From positions 1 to 14,140 of the forward strand of contig CAJAFJ010000354.1 in NCBI GenBank assembly GCA_903938955.1: DNA of 14,140 nucleotides, given 5' to 3'. The notes beneath the pieces were generated by a model, which worked only from the letters and a program-made list of their open reading frames with translations, was not told where the DNA came from and searched no databases. This DNA comes from an uncultured beta proteobacterium (GTDB taxonomy: Bacteria; Pseudomonadota; Gammaproteobacteria; Burkholderiales; Burkholderiaceae). Made by a program: the position numbers and the translations under genes. Positions 1 to 7,165 of the stretch are shown here, piece after piece. Each line of letters begins with the position of its first letter. Within the stretch, counting starts at the first letter, position 1.

Positions 1-119
1 CCTTGCCAAAGGGGGCCTTGGTGACAACTTTGAACTGATGACAATAGAAAGGCTCGCCAAGAAGTTGATTTGATGGAGTTAGAAGTTTGGGGTGATGCAG
101 CAGAGATTTGAAAATGTCG
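1..119. other. Foreign-looking segment abutting the broken SPOR domain
   Basis: By hand count, bases 1-110 are about 46 % G+C, against well over 60 % in the adjoining genes. Two minus-strand frames stay open across the segment, and one plus-strand frame (ending LAKKLI, then a stop at about 82-84) is also possible. None gives a protein I recognise. The position, exactly where SPOR homology is lost, is what the end of an insertion sequence or a rearrangement joint would look like. Without the sequence further left I cannot see a transposase, terminal inverted repeats or a target duplication. Confidence 0.35.
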
Positions 120-647
120 CTGCTCACGCTCGGTGACCTTGGTTTGCACACCGCTGAGGGACAGCTTCACACGCAGACTTTCAGCGTCTTCAGCGGTACG
201 AAAAGCACCCAACTGCACAAAGTAGACAAACGGTTCGGCCGTGGCATTGGCGGCCCGCGCCTTGGCCAGATCGCCCAGCGGATCAGCGGAAGCGGCAGGC
301 TTGCTGTCAGCCTTGGCGACGGGGGCCGCAGGAGCTGCCGCGCCCTCGGGCACCGGCTTGGCGGCGGCGGGCGCCACATCAGGGGTGGGCGTTGCGGGCA
401 CCGGGGCGGCTTCAGGCGCTGCCGGTTTGGCTGGATTTTTGCCATACAAGGGGGCGTTGGGGTCCCAGTCCTTGTTCTTTCGGCTCTCTTCCACGTCCTG
501 GCCCGCGTTGCGGGTCTGGCCTTTGTTGAAGAAGGGCACCGGCACTTTGGTGACATAAACCGCCACCGCCAGCGCCGTGCCCAAGCCCACCACGAGGCCA
601 ATGCTGAACCCCAGCAGGGTTCCTCCACGTTGCTGTTTCATGCGCAT
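1..647 (-). CDS. SPOR-domain membrane protein, C-terminus disrupted and open at the window edge
   Basis: From ATG 647 (MRMKQQRGG; a second in-frame ATG lies at 641) the frame encodes a short cytoplasmic tail and one transmembrane helix (about residues 11-33). A Pro/Ala-rich linker follows (about 70-135), then the first half of a SPOR domain (about 139-176, FVYFVQLGAFRTAEDAE...). SPOR domains bind denuded septal peptidoglycan, and this layout is FtsN-like. A SPOR domain should continue with a second beta-alpha-beta unit (a YRVRVGPF-like stretch). Here the homology stops at Gln176 (base 120). The remaining 39 codons stay open to the window edge but do not resemble SPOR and are richer in A and T. 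The gene lies 23 bp downstream of argS, so the two are probably co-transcribed. It is either truncated or interrupted by inserted DNA. The N-terminal part is firm; what follows base 120 is not. Confidence 0.72.
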   Translation of the reverse strand, partial: MRMKQQRGGTLLGFSIGLVVGLGTALAVAVYVTKVPVPFFNKGQTRNAGQDVEESRKNKDWDPNAPLYGKNPAKPAAPEAAPVPATPTPDVAPAAAKPVPEGAAAPAAPVAKADSKPAASADPLGDLAKARAANATAEPFVYFVQLGAFRTAEDAESLRVKLSLSGVQTKVTEREQRHFQISAASPQTSNSIKSTSWRAFLLSSVQSCHQGPLWQ

Positions 648-670
648 CTGATCAGTCTTTCAAACTTGGA

Positions 671-2368
671 TTACATTTTTTGCGGGGCGCTCACGCCCAG
701 CACGGCCAGACCATTGTGCAACACCTGCGCTGTGGCTGCGACCAGCGCCAGACGCGCCTGCTTGACGCTGACATCGTCGACCAGAATACGCTCGGCATCG
801 TAGTAGCTGTGGTAACAGGCGGCCAGTTCACGCAGGTAAAAAGTCACGTCGTGCGGCGCAAAGTCCACGGCGGCGGCTGTCAGCATGTCGGGGTATTTGG
901 CCAGCAGCAGCATCAGCGCCAGGGCCTGCGGGCTGACCAGCGGCGACAGATCAACGGCTTTGAGCGAAGCTTCATCGCCCCCGTCTTTTTCGCGCCAGGC
1001 CGCCAGCACCGAGCAGATGCGGGCGTGCGCGTATTGCACGTAATAGACCGGGTTGTCGTTGTTCTTGGCCACGGCCAGATCGACGTCAAAGGTGTACTCG
1101 GTGTCGGGCTTGCGGCTCAGCAGGAAGAAGCGCACGGCGTCTTTGCTGGTCCACTCGATCAAGTCGCGCAGCGTCACATAGCTGCCGGCGCGCTTGGAGA
1201 TTTTGACCTCTTCGCCGCCCTTGACCACGCGCACCATGGTGTGCAAAACATAGTCGGGGTAGCCTTGCGGAATGCCCACATTGGCCGCCTGCAGGCCAGC
1301 GCGCACCCGGGCAATGGTGCCGTGGTGGTCGGTGCCCTGGATGTTGATGACCTTCTCAAACCCGCGCTCCCACTTGGTGATGTGGTAGGCCACATCGGGC
1401 ACAAAGTAGGTGTAGGTGCCGTCGCCTTTGCGCATGACGCGGTCTTTGTCGTCGCCGTACTCGGTGGATTTGAGCCACAGGGCGCCGTCAAGCTCATAGG
1501 TTTTGCCAGCGTCTTGCAGCTTTTTCACTACCGCGTCCACCTTGCCGCTCAGGTACAGGCTGGATTCAAGGTAGTAATTGTCAAACTGAACGGCAAACGC
1601 CTTCAGGTCCAGGTCTTGCTCGTGGCGCAAATAGGCCACGGCGAACAGGCGCATGTCGTCCAGCGCGTCGATGTCACCCGACGCGGTGTACTCGCGGTCA
1701 TCGGAGTGCACTGTTTTTTTGGCCAGGTAGTCGGCGGCGATGTCGGCAATGTAGTCGCCGTTGTAGGCATTGGCGTTTTCACCGCTCGGCCACTCGGCAT
1801 CGCCCGGCTTGAAGCCGCGGGCGCGCAACTGGGTGCTGGTGGCCAGCGTGCCGATTTGCACCCCGGCGTCGTTGTAATAAAACTCGCGGTACACATCCCA
1901 GCCCTGGGTCTGGTTCAGGTTGCAGATGGCGTCGCCCAAGGCGGCTTGGCGGCCGTGGCCAACGTGCAGCGGGCCGGTCGGGTTGGCGGAAACAAACTCC
2001 ACCAGCATCTTGCGACCGGTGGCGGGTTGCTGGCCAAACTGGGTGGTTTGCGTCAGCACCTCGCGGATGATTTGCTGCTTGGCCTCGGGCTTGAGCTTGA
2101 TATTGATAAAGCCGGGGCCGGCAATATCCACCGCATCGACCCACGCCTGAAAGGGCGCGGCCGCCAGCAGTTCGGCACGCAGGTTTTCGGCCAACTGGCG
2201 CGGATTGAGCTTGAGCGGCTTGGCCAGCTGCATGGCGGCGGTGGTGGCAAAGTCACCATGCGCGGCCACTTTGGGCGACTCAAACGCGGCTTTGGCACCG
2301 GCGCCAGGGGATAATTTTTCCAGGGCTTGCGCCAGGGCTTCGAGTAATTCAATTTTTACAGACAACAT
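671..2368 (-). CDS. argS: Arginyl-tRNA synthetase (ArgS)
   Basis: Class I aminoacyl-tRNA synthetase that charges tRNA-Arg with arginine in the cytosol. The 565-residue length fits the family. The N-terminal Arg-tRNA-synthetase domain (about 1-95, with [14 protein letters not shown]) is followed by the Rossmann catalytic core, with the HIGH-type motif HVGH at 135-138 inside [14 protein letters not shown]. The second signature is KISKRAG at 389-395, in place of a textbook KMSKS, as is common for ArgS. The core ends in [12 protein letters not shown] (439-450), and the helical DALR anticodon-binding domain runs to the C-terminus. ATG 2368 is chosen because the protein aligns from its first residues. 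The gene diverges from the DUF2946 gene and is followed 23 bp later by the SPOR gene, an arrangement I recognise from beta-proteobacteria. Nothing looks broken. Confidence 0.98.
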   Translation of the reverse strand: MLSVKIELLEALAQALEKLSPGAGAKAAFESPKVAAHGDFATTAAMQLAKPLKLNPRQLAENLRAELLAAAPFQAWVDAVDIAGPGFINIKLKPEAKQQIIREVLTQTTQFGQQPATGRKMLVEFVSANPTGPLHVGHGRQAALGDAICNLNQTQGWDVYREFYYNDAGVQIGTLATSTQLRARGFKPGDAEWPSGENANAYNGDYIADIAADYLAKKTVHSDDREYTASGDIDALDDMRLFAVAYLRHEQDLDLKAFAVQFDNYYLESSLYLSGKVDAVVKKLQDAGKTYELDGALWLKSTEYGDDKDRVMRKGDGTYTYFVPDVAYHITKWERGFEKVINIQGTDHHGTIARVRAGLQAANVGIPQGYPDYVLHTMVRVVKGGEEVKISKRAGSYVTLRDLIEWTSKDAVRFFLLSRKPDTEYTFDVDLAVAKNNDNPVYYVQYAHARICSVLAAWREKDGGDEASLKAVDLSPLVSPQALALMLLLAKYPDMLTAAAVDFAPHDVTFYLRELAACYHSYYDAERILVDDVSVKQARLALVAATAQVLHNGLAVLGVSAPQKM

Positions 2369-2475
2369 GGCTTGATTTTACCGGGGTGGCGGTGCGACCC
2401 CAGCTGCCAGCCAGGTGAACAGAAAATAATCTGAATCAAGCGCAGATCGACAGCGACTCCCTAGAATACCCACCC
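2369..2475. promoter_or_regulatory. Divergent intergenic region between argS and the DUF2946 gene
   Basis: This 107-bp gap must hold the promoters for both directions. A TAGAAT hexamer at 2462-2467 could be a -10 box for the rightward gene, but it would start transcription only a few bases before the ATG, and I see no good -35 box. Leftward, TAAAAT about 10 nt before the argS ATG has the same problem. No clear Shine-Dalgarno precedes either start. Confidence 0.3.
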
Positions 2476-2832
2476 ATGTACTCGCCCCGCTTCGCCCGTC
2501 TCATCGCCCGCTGGGTGCTGATGTGGTTTGCGTTGTCACTGGGTGTGGCCATTGCGTCACCCGGGGTCCAGCCCAAGGGCACCGAGATGGTGTGCTCGGA
2601 AGGGGGCGTCATGAAGCTCGTCGTCCACAACGACGACGGCTCGACGGCAACCACCAGCTTCGCGCTAGACTGCCCCGTGTGCGCCAACCTGGGCGCGCCA
2701 CCGCCCGCCTTGGCGTGGGCTGCCGAGCCCCCGTTTGAACTGGCTTTCTCCCTCTTGCCGCTTGAAGTAGCGCGCATCGACTCTTTGCTGCGTAGCCCCT
2801 GGCAGGCCCGCGCACCGCCAGCCGCCTCCTGA
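2476..2832 (+). CDS. Secreted DUF2946-family protein, copper-receptor neighbour
   Basis: 118-residue protein with an N-terminal hydrophobic signal or anchor (about 8-28, RLIARWVLMWFALSLGVAIAS) and three cysteines: C40 in MVCSEGG, then C66 and C69 in the DCPVC motif. The spacing of an IC/VC-S-x-G segment followed by a CPxC pair is what I associate with DUF2946. That family holds small exported proteins of unknown function, often encoded next to TonB-dependent copper receptors. The next gene is such a receptor, 143 bp downstream on the same strand, so a shared role in periplasmic copper handling is likely but inferred. ATG 2476 is preferred because it gives a clean signal sequence, although there is no obvious Shine-Dalgarno. 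The tail after about residue 100 is Pro/Ala-rich and probably unstructured. Confidence 0.75.
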   Translation: MYSPRFARLIARWVLMWFALSLGVAIASPGVQPKGTEMVCSEGGVMKLVVHNDDGSTATTSFALDCPVCANLGAPPPALAWAAEPPFELAFSLLPLEVARIDSLLRSPWQARAPPAAS

Positions 2833-2975
2833 CCTGTTTTCACCAAAAAACTGACGCTTGCGCAGGCGCAAAGCATGGCTTTTCAACGCCTGGACTCGGC
2901 CAGCGCCCTGCGCCGCTCACGCAACGCGCCCAATGGGGCTGATTCAGCGCCATCCAAACTTTAAAAATAATCACC

Positions 2976-5255
2976 ATGTCAAACTTTACTATTCGCACAC
3001 TCCCCTTGGCCATCGCGTTGGCCTTACCCGCCCTCAGCCTGCTCTGCAGTCAGGCCCATGCCGCTGATGAAAAAACCAATACGCTGCCAGTGGTCACTGT
3101 CAGCGAGGCCAAACCGGATGAGCAAGCCACGGGCGGCACCGTGGTCGACAAGGCCAGCCTGTCCCGCAAACTCACTGGCAGCAGTGACACGGCGAGCTTG
3201 CTGGGCGATGTGCCGGGCCTCAGTTTGTACGGCGCTGGTGGCGTTTCGAGCTTGCCGGTCATTCATGGCCTGGCAGATGACCGCCTGCGCATCAAGGTCG
3301 ATGGCATGGATTTGATCTCGGCCTGCGGCAACCACATGAACCCGCCGCTGTCCTACATCGACCCCACCAGCGTGGGCAGCATCCAGGTGTTTGCGGGTAT
3401 CACGCCGGTGAGCATGGGCGGCGACAGCATTGGTGGCGCCATCGTGGTGAACTCGGCGGCGCCCGAATTTGCCAAGCCGGGGGAAGGCCTGTTGCTCAAA
3501 GGCCAGGCTGGCACGTTTTACCGCAGCAATGGCAGCGGCAAAGGTGCTAACTTGTCGGCCACGGTGGCCAGTGACACGTTCAACCTGACTTACAACGGAT
3601 CGACCGTGGAATCGGGCAACTTCAAGGCGGGCGGCGACTTCAAACCGGCCGGACCGGCTTTTAAAGCGGACGGCAAGTCGCTCTACACCTCGACGACATG
3701 GCTGGCCGGGGATGGGGTTGGCTCGTCCATGTACAAATCCACCAACCAGTCCGTCGGCTTGGCGCTACGCCATGACAACCATCTGTTTGAGGTGAAGTTC
3801 GGCGTACAGGACCTGCCTTACCAGGGATTTCCGAACCAACGCATGGACATGACCGGCAATGACAGTGAACAAGTCAATCTGCGCTACACCGGTCAATACG
3901 ACTGGGGCACGCTGCAAGCACGCGTTTACAACGAGAACACCCGGCACAAGATGAACTTCCTGGAAGACAAGGCATATTGGTACGCAGGTAAGGCACCGGT
4001 TGCACCACTTTTCATACCAGCCATTCCCGCCCTCGGCATGCCGATGGACACAGAAGGCAAAAATACCGGTGCAACGGTCAAGGCGGACATCCTGTTGTCA
4101 GCCCGCGACACGCTCCGAGTGGGTGGTGAGTACCAGCGCTACCGGTTCAACGACTGGTGGCTGCCGTCCGGCAATGGCGGCATGTCGCCGAATACCTTTT
4201 TGAGCATCAACAATGGCGAGCGCGACCGCCTGGCCGTCTTTGCCGAATGGGAAGCCCGCTGGACCCCGCAATGGATGAGCCAATTCGGCCTGCGCCATGA
4301 AACCGTCAGCATGAACGCTGACAAGGTGCAGGGCTACAACACTACCGCCACCTACCTGGCAGACGCGACGGCCTTCAACGCCGCCGACCGCAACCGAACC
4401 GACAACAACCTGGACCTGACCACCCTGGCGCGTTACACCGCCAGCAGCACGCAAACGGTTGAGTTTGGCTTTGCCCGCAAAACCCGCTCACCCAACCTGT
4501 ACGAGCGCTTTGCCTGGTCCACCGGCGGTATGGCCATGAACATGATCAACATGGTGGGCGACGGCAATGGCTACGTGGGCAACCTGGCCCTGAAACCGGA
4601 AATCGCCAACACCCTGAGCGCCACCGCCGACTGGCATGACGCCGACCAGCAGAACTGGGGCTTCAAAGTCACGCCCTACTTCACCTACGTGCAGGACTAC
4701 ATCAACGCGGCGCGCTTGCCCGCCTCGGCCGCCTCCACCGGCTACGTCTTTTTGCGCTACGCCAATCAGGATGCGCAGCTGTACGGGCTGGATGTTTCCG
4801 GTTATTTCCCGCTAGTCAACAACACGGGGTTTGGTAACTTCACCGCGACCGGCATGCTGAATTACGTCAAAGGCAAAACGACGTCCGGCACGGATGACCC
4901 CCTGTACAACATGATGCCGCTGAACGCCAAACTGGCCGTGGTGCAACGCGCGGGCAGCTGGACCAACACGGCGGAGGTGCTGCTGGTGAGCGCCAAGACC
5001 GAGGTCTCACACATCCGCAACGAACAAGCCACTGCGGGCTATGGCTTGCTCAACCTGCGCAGCAGTTACGAATGGAAAAAAATGCGTCTGGATGTAGCTA
5101 TCGAAAACGCCTTTGATCGGCTCTACGCCAACCCGCTGGGTGGCGCCTATGTCGGCCAAGGCACCACCATGCCACCGACGGGCGGCTGGCCTTATGGTTA
5201 TGCCGTGCCCGGCGCGGGTCGCTCAATCAATGTCGGCGTCAACGTGAAATTCTGA
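2976..5255 (+). CDS. TonB-dependent copper receptor, OprC/NosA type
   Basis: 759-residue outer-membrane receptor. It has a signal peptide (about 1-29, ending SQAHA), a TonB-box-like stretch at about 37-43 (LPVVTVS), a plug domain (about 55-165, with GLADDRLRIKVDGMDL and GGDSIGGAIVV), and a 22-strand-type barrel ending in NVGVNVKF with a C-terminal Phe. OprC of Pseudomonas aeruginosa binds copper through a CxxxM and an HxM motif. This protein has C117-G-N-H-M121 in the matching plug segment (ACGNHMNPPLSYIDP) and H324-K-M326 in the barrel, just before YWYAG and GMPMDTEGKNTG. It therefore probably imports copper across the outer membrane using TonB/ExbBD energy. Translation starts at ATG 2976, the only start giving a full signal peptide, though no strong Shine-Dalgarno is visible. 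The upstream DUF2946 gene supports a copper role. Confidence 0.9.
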   Translation: MSNFTIRTLPLAIALALPALSLLCSQAHAADEKTNTLPVVTVSEAKPDEQATGGTVVDKASLSRKLTGSSDTASLLGDVPGLSLYGAGGVSSLPVIHGLADDRLRIKVDGMDLISACGNHMNPPLSYIDPTSVGSIQVFAGITPVSMGGDSIGGAIVVNSAAPEFAKPGEGLLLKGQAGTFYRSNGSGKGANLSATVASDTFNLTYNGSTVESGNFKAGGDFKPAGPAFKADGKSLYTSTTWLAGDGVGSSMYKSTNQSVGLALRHDNHLFEVKFGVQDLPYQGFPNQRMDMTGNDSEQVNLRYTGQYDWGTLQARVYNENTRHKMNFLEDKAYWYAGKAPVAPLFIPAIPALGMPMDTEGKNTGATVKADILLSARDTLRVGGEYQRYRFNDWWLPSGNGGMSPNTFLSINNGERDRLAVFAEWEARWTPQWMSQFGLRHETVSMNADKVQGYNTTATYLADATAFNAADRNRTDNNLDLTTLARYTASSTQTVEFGFARKTRSPNLYERFAWSTGGMAMNMINMVGDGNGYVGNLALKPEIANTLSATADWHDADQQNWGFKVTPYFTYVQDYINAARLPASAASTGYVFLRYANQDAQLYGLDVSGYFPLVNNTGFGNFTATGMLNYVKGKTTSGTDDPLYNMMPLNAKLAVVQRAGSWTNTAEVLLVSAKTEVSHIRNEQATAGYGLLNLRSSYEWKKMRLDVAIENAFDRLYANPLGGAYVGQGTTMPPTGGWPYGYAVPGAGRSINVGVNVKF

Positions 5256-5333
5256 GGCTAACATTTGCTAACCCCAGCGTTGTATGCTGAAATCGCGCCG
5301 GGATTTCCCACCAACACTATCCAAGGAAGCACG

Positions 5334-5669
5334 ATGAAGAAACTTTTGTCCCTGATCGCCATGAGTCTGTCCCTGTCCATGGGCGCCGCCTTTGCTGCTG
5401 ATGCACCCGCCGCGGCTGCTTCCGCCGCCAAAGCCCCGACCGCCCAGCAAAACAAAATGGGCATGTGCAACACAGAAGCCAAGGGTAAAACGGGCGATGA
5501 ACGCAAAGCCTTCATGAAAGAGTGCCTGAGCGCCAAACCGGCCGGCGCCGTATCTGACAAAAAAATGGCACAGCAAGAAAAAATGAAAGCCTGTAACAAA
5601 GAAGCGGGCGAAAAAACCCTCAAAGGCGACCCCCGCAAGGCCTTCATGAAAGAGTGTCTGAGCAAGTAA
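5334..5669 (+). CDS. psiF: PsiF-repeat periplasmic protein
   Basis: 111-residue protein with a signal peptide (MKKLLSLIAMSLSLSMGAAFA, cleaved before ADAP), an Ala-rich spacer, and two PsiF repeats at about 41-67 and 81-111. Each repeat holds a Cys followed by KAFMKECLS (MCNTEAKGKTGDERKAFMKEC and ACNKEAGEKTL...RKAFMKEC), so there are two cysteines per repeat. PsiF was named in E. coli as phosphate-starvation inducible; its molecular function is unknown. The start at 5334 is set by the Shine-Dalgarno AAGGAAG at 5323-5329 and the signal peptide; an upstream in-frame start at 5265 would bury the signal and is rejected. No clear Pho box is visible in the 78 bp upstream. A terminator follows, so it is probably monocistronic. 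Confidence 0.88.
   Translation: MKKLLSLIAMSLSLSMGAAFAADAPAAAASAAKAPTAQQNKMGMCNTEAKGKTGDERKAFMKECLSAKPAGAVSDKKMAQQEKMKACNKEAGEKTLKGDPRKAFMKECLSK
5508..5656 (+). repeat. Direct repeat encoding the two PsiF motifs
   Basis: A 17-base identical string (GCCTTCATGAAAGAGTG) occurs at 5508-5524 and 5640-5656. It lies inside longer near-identical segments that encode KAFMKECLS in both PsiF repeats. The DNA identity of the motif core suggests an internal duplication that has stayed similar. Confidence 0.7.
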
Positions 5670-5700
5670 ACCCGTCCGGGACCGGGCCAACCCCGGGTGA

Positions 5701-5715
5701 CGCCCGCTGCGGGCG
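5701..5715. repeat. Perfect 7-bp inverted repeat after psiF
   Basis: CGCCCGC-T-GCGGGCG forms a compact G/C-rich hairpin 31 bp after the psiF stop. It has no T-tract, so alone it is not an intrinsic terminator. It may protect the psiF mRNA 3' end or act together with the terminator just downstream. Confidence 0.45.
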
Positions 5716-5728
5716 CCACAAAACGCAA

Positions 5729-5767
5729 AAAACCCCGCCCATACAGCTTGCGCGGGGTTTTCTTTTG
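5729..5767. terminator. Intrinsic terminator of psiF
   Basis: AAAACCCCGC at 5729-5738 pairs perfectly with GCGGGGTTTT at 5752-5761 across a 13-nt loop. T-rich sequence (TTTTCTTTT) follows on the plus strand, and an A-run flanks the other side, so it could work in both directions. It ends only about 14 bases before the ATG of the next gene. Confidence 0.85.
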
Positions 5768-5780
5768 GCATGATGCGCAC

Positions 5781-6800
5781 ATGATTTCTCGCTCCAACCG
5801 ATCTCCTTCCATCTCCTGCGTGATTCCGGCCTACAACGAAGCACGCAATCTGGGTACCTTTGTGCCGCAAATTCTGGCCACGCTGCGGCCGCTGAGCGCG
5901 CACATTGAGTTGATCGTGGTCGATGACGGCAGCCGGGACGACACCACCGCCGTCATGCAGGCCCTGTGCGCGGACCATCCCGAGGTGGTGTACCTCAAGC
6001 TCTCGCGCAACTTTGGCAAGGAGCCCGCGCTCACCGCCGGCATTGACGCCACCCAGGGCGAGGTGGTGGTGTTGATGGACGCGGATGGTCAACACCCGGT
6101 GTCGCTGGTGCCCGAGATGCTGGCAACGTGGCGCGCCGGCTCGGACGTGGTGTACGCCGTGCGCAAAACCCGTGACGACCAGTCCGGGCTGCAGGTCAGC
6201 CTGACCGGACTTTTTTACAAACTGGTCAACTTTGGCAACCGGGTCAAAATTCCGGCCAACGCGGGCGACTTTCGTTTGATGGACCGCAAAGTGGTCGATG
6301 CGCTCAAGCGCCTGCCCGAGCGCAACCGTTTCATGAAAGGGCTGTACGCCTGGGTCGGTTTCAACAGCACGGCCATTGACTACCAGCCCCTGCCGCGCGC
6401 GGATGGCAAAAGCAACTTTGGTCTGCGGGGATCGATGTCACTGGCGCTGACGGGCATTTTGGCGTTTTCGATCACGCCCTTGCGGGCCTTGACGCTGGTG
6501 GGCCTGGTGTTGTCTGCCATCGCGCTGGGCTATGGCGCCTGGGTGGTGGGCGAGTATTTTGTCTCCGGCATTGAGGTGCCCGGCTACGCCACGATTGTGG
6601 TCGGCATGATGTTTTTCAGCGGCATCCAGCTGCTGTCGATTGGTGTGCTGGCGGAGTATGTGGGCCGCATTTATGAAGAGGTCAAGCAACGCCCAGCGTA
6701 CCTGATCAGCCAGCGCAACGGCGCGGGCCTGCCCAGCACCGCCGCTGCGCAAGATGCTGGCAACCGCATCTTGGACCGTCCAGAAACATCGCTGCTTTGA
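5781..6800 (+). CDS. Family 2 glycosyltransferase, ArnC/GtrB/DPM1-type (probable polyprenyl-phosphate glycosyltransferase)
   Basis: 339-residue enzyme of the kind that moves a sugar from a nucleotide donor onto undecaprenyl phosphate at the inner face of the plasma membrane. The GT-A domain shows SCVIPAYNEARNLG (12-25), VVDDGSRDDT (46-55), SRNFGKEPALTAGID (75-89) and the metal-binding DADG at 100-103. Also visible are NAGDFRLMDRKVVDAL (160-175) and LPERNRFMKGLYAWVGF (178-194). Two transmembrane helices (about 226-258 and 268-292) precede the basic tail YVGRIYEEVKQRP, typical of GtrB/ArnC. ATG 5781 begins just ahead of the fold; no good Shine-Dalgarno is visible. Its TGA overlaps the TTG start of the GtrA gene. 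With the ArnT-like and YdjC-like genes nearby, the likely product is an undecaprenyl-phosphate-(N-acetyl)hexosamine, but the sugar cannot be read from sequence alone. Confidence 0.92.
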   Translation: MISRSNRSPSISCVIPAYNEARNLGTFVPQILATLRPLSAHIELIVVDDGSRDDTTAVMQALCADHPEVVYLKLSRNFGKEPALTAGIDATQGEVVVLMDADGQHPVSLVPEMLATWRAGSDVVYAVRKTRDDQSGLQVSLTGLFYKLVNFGNRVKIPANAGDFRLMDRKVVDALKRLPERNRFMKGLYAWVGFNSTAIDYQPLPRADGKSNFGLRGSMSLALTGILAFSITPLRALTLVGLVLSAIALGYGAWVVGEYFVSGIEVPGYATIVVGMMFFSGIQLLSIGVLAEYVGRIYEEVKQRPAYLISQRNGAGLPSTAAAQDAGNRILDRPETSLL

Positions 6801-7165
6801 GCGCTTCCACCTTCTGGTTTTTGGCGGTGGGGGGCAGCGCCGCCCTCACCCACATGGGCGTTTTTGCTCTGGCGCAAGCCCACCTGCTGCCTGAGTTGGC
6901 CAACGCCCTCGGGTTTGTGGTGGCCTTCTTTGTCAGCTTTGCCGGGCACCGGTTGTTGAGCTTCAAGGATGCGGCCACCAGCGTGGCGACCAGCCTGGGC
7001 CGGTTTGCTGTCACCGCGCTGGCGGGCTTTGCCAGCAACGAACTCATTTTTTCGCTGTTGCTGCGGGCGCTGTCCATGCCCGCGCTGCTGGCCTTATTTA
7101 TCGCCCTGGTGTTTGCAGCCGGGCAAACCTTTTTGTTCAGCCGGTTCTGGGCCTTTCGCCGGTAA
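6797..7165 (+). CDS. GtrA-family four-helix membrane protein (putative lipid-linked sugar flippase)
   Basis: 122-residue protein with four predicted transmembrane helices (about 5-28, 33-52, 66-90 and 94-115) and the GtrA signatures FLAVGGSAALTHMGVF near the N-terminus and SFAGHRLLSF in the middle, ending FLFSRFWAFRR. GtrA proteins are thought to help undecaprenyl-phosphate-linked sugars cross the inner membrane and are usually encoded next to a GtrB-type transferase, as here. The start is TTG 6797, overlapping the upstream stop by four bases (TTGA); this suggests translational coupling, and the GtrA domain begins right there. The 3' end overlaps the end of the convergent ArnT-like gene by 72 bp. 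The substrate is presumably whatever the upstream enzyme makes. Confidence 0.88.
   Translation: MSASTFWFLAVGGSAALTHMGVFALAQAHLLPELANALGFVVAFFVSFAGHRLLSFKDAATSVATSLGRFAVTALAGFASNELIFSLLLRALSMPALLALFIALVFAAGQTFLFSRFWAFRR

Noticed and set aside
680..2314. Long plus-strand open frame of 544 codons opposite argS
   Set aside because: It lies wholly antisense to a certain argS gene, and its product is low-complexity (Val/Gly/Gln/His-rich) with no family motifs. It is the usual shadow of a high-GC gene.
2856..2874. Imperfect palindrome (CTTGCG, CAGG, CGCAAAG) ahead of the copper receptor gene
   Set aside because: Short, with one mismatch and no T-tract. It could be an operator but is within what chance gives in high-GC DNA, so I do not call it.
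2436..2876. Minus-strand open frames opposite the DUF2946 gene
   Set aside because: The plus-strand product has a signal sequence and DUF2946 cysteines; the antisense products have neither.
5256..5333. Possible promoter or Pho box upstream of psiF, including the repeat GCTAAC-N4-GCTAAC
   Set aside because: No convincing -35/-10 pair at proper spacing and no match to a full Pho box. The repeat is only six bases.
5268..6095. Minus-strand open frames opposite psiF and the glycosyltransferase gene
   Set aside because: They cross the psiF terminator and mirror two well-supported plus-strand genes.
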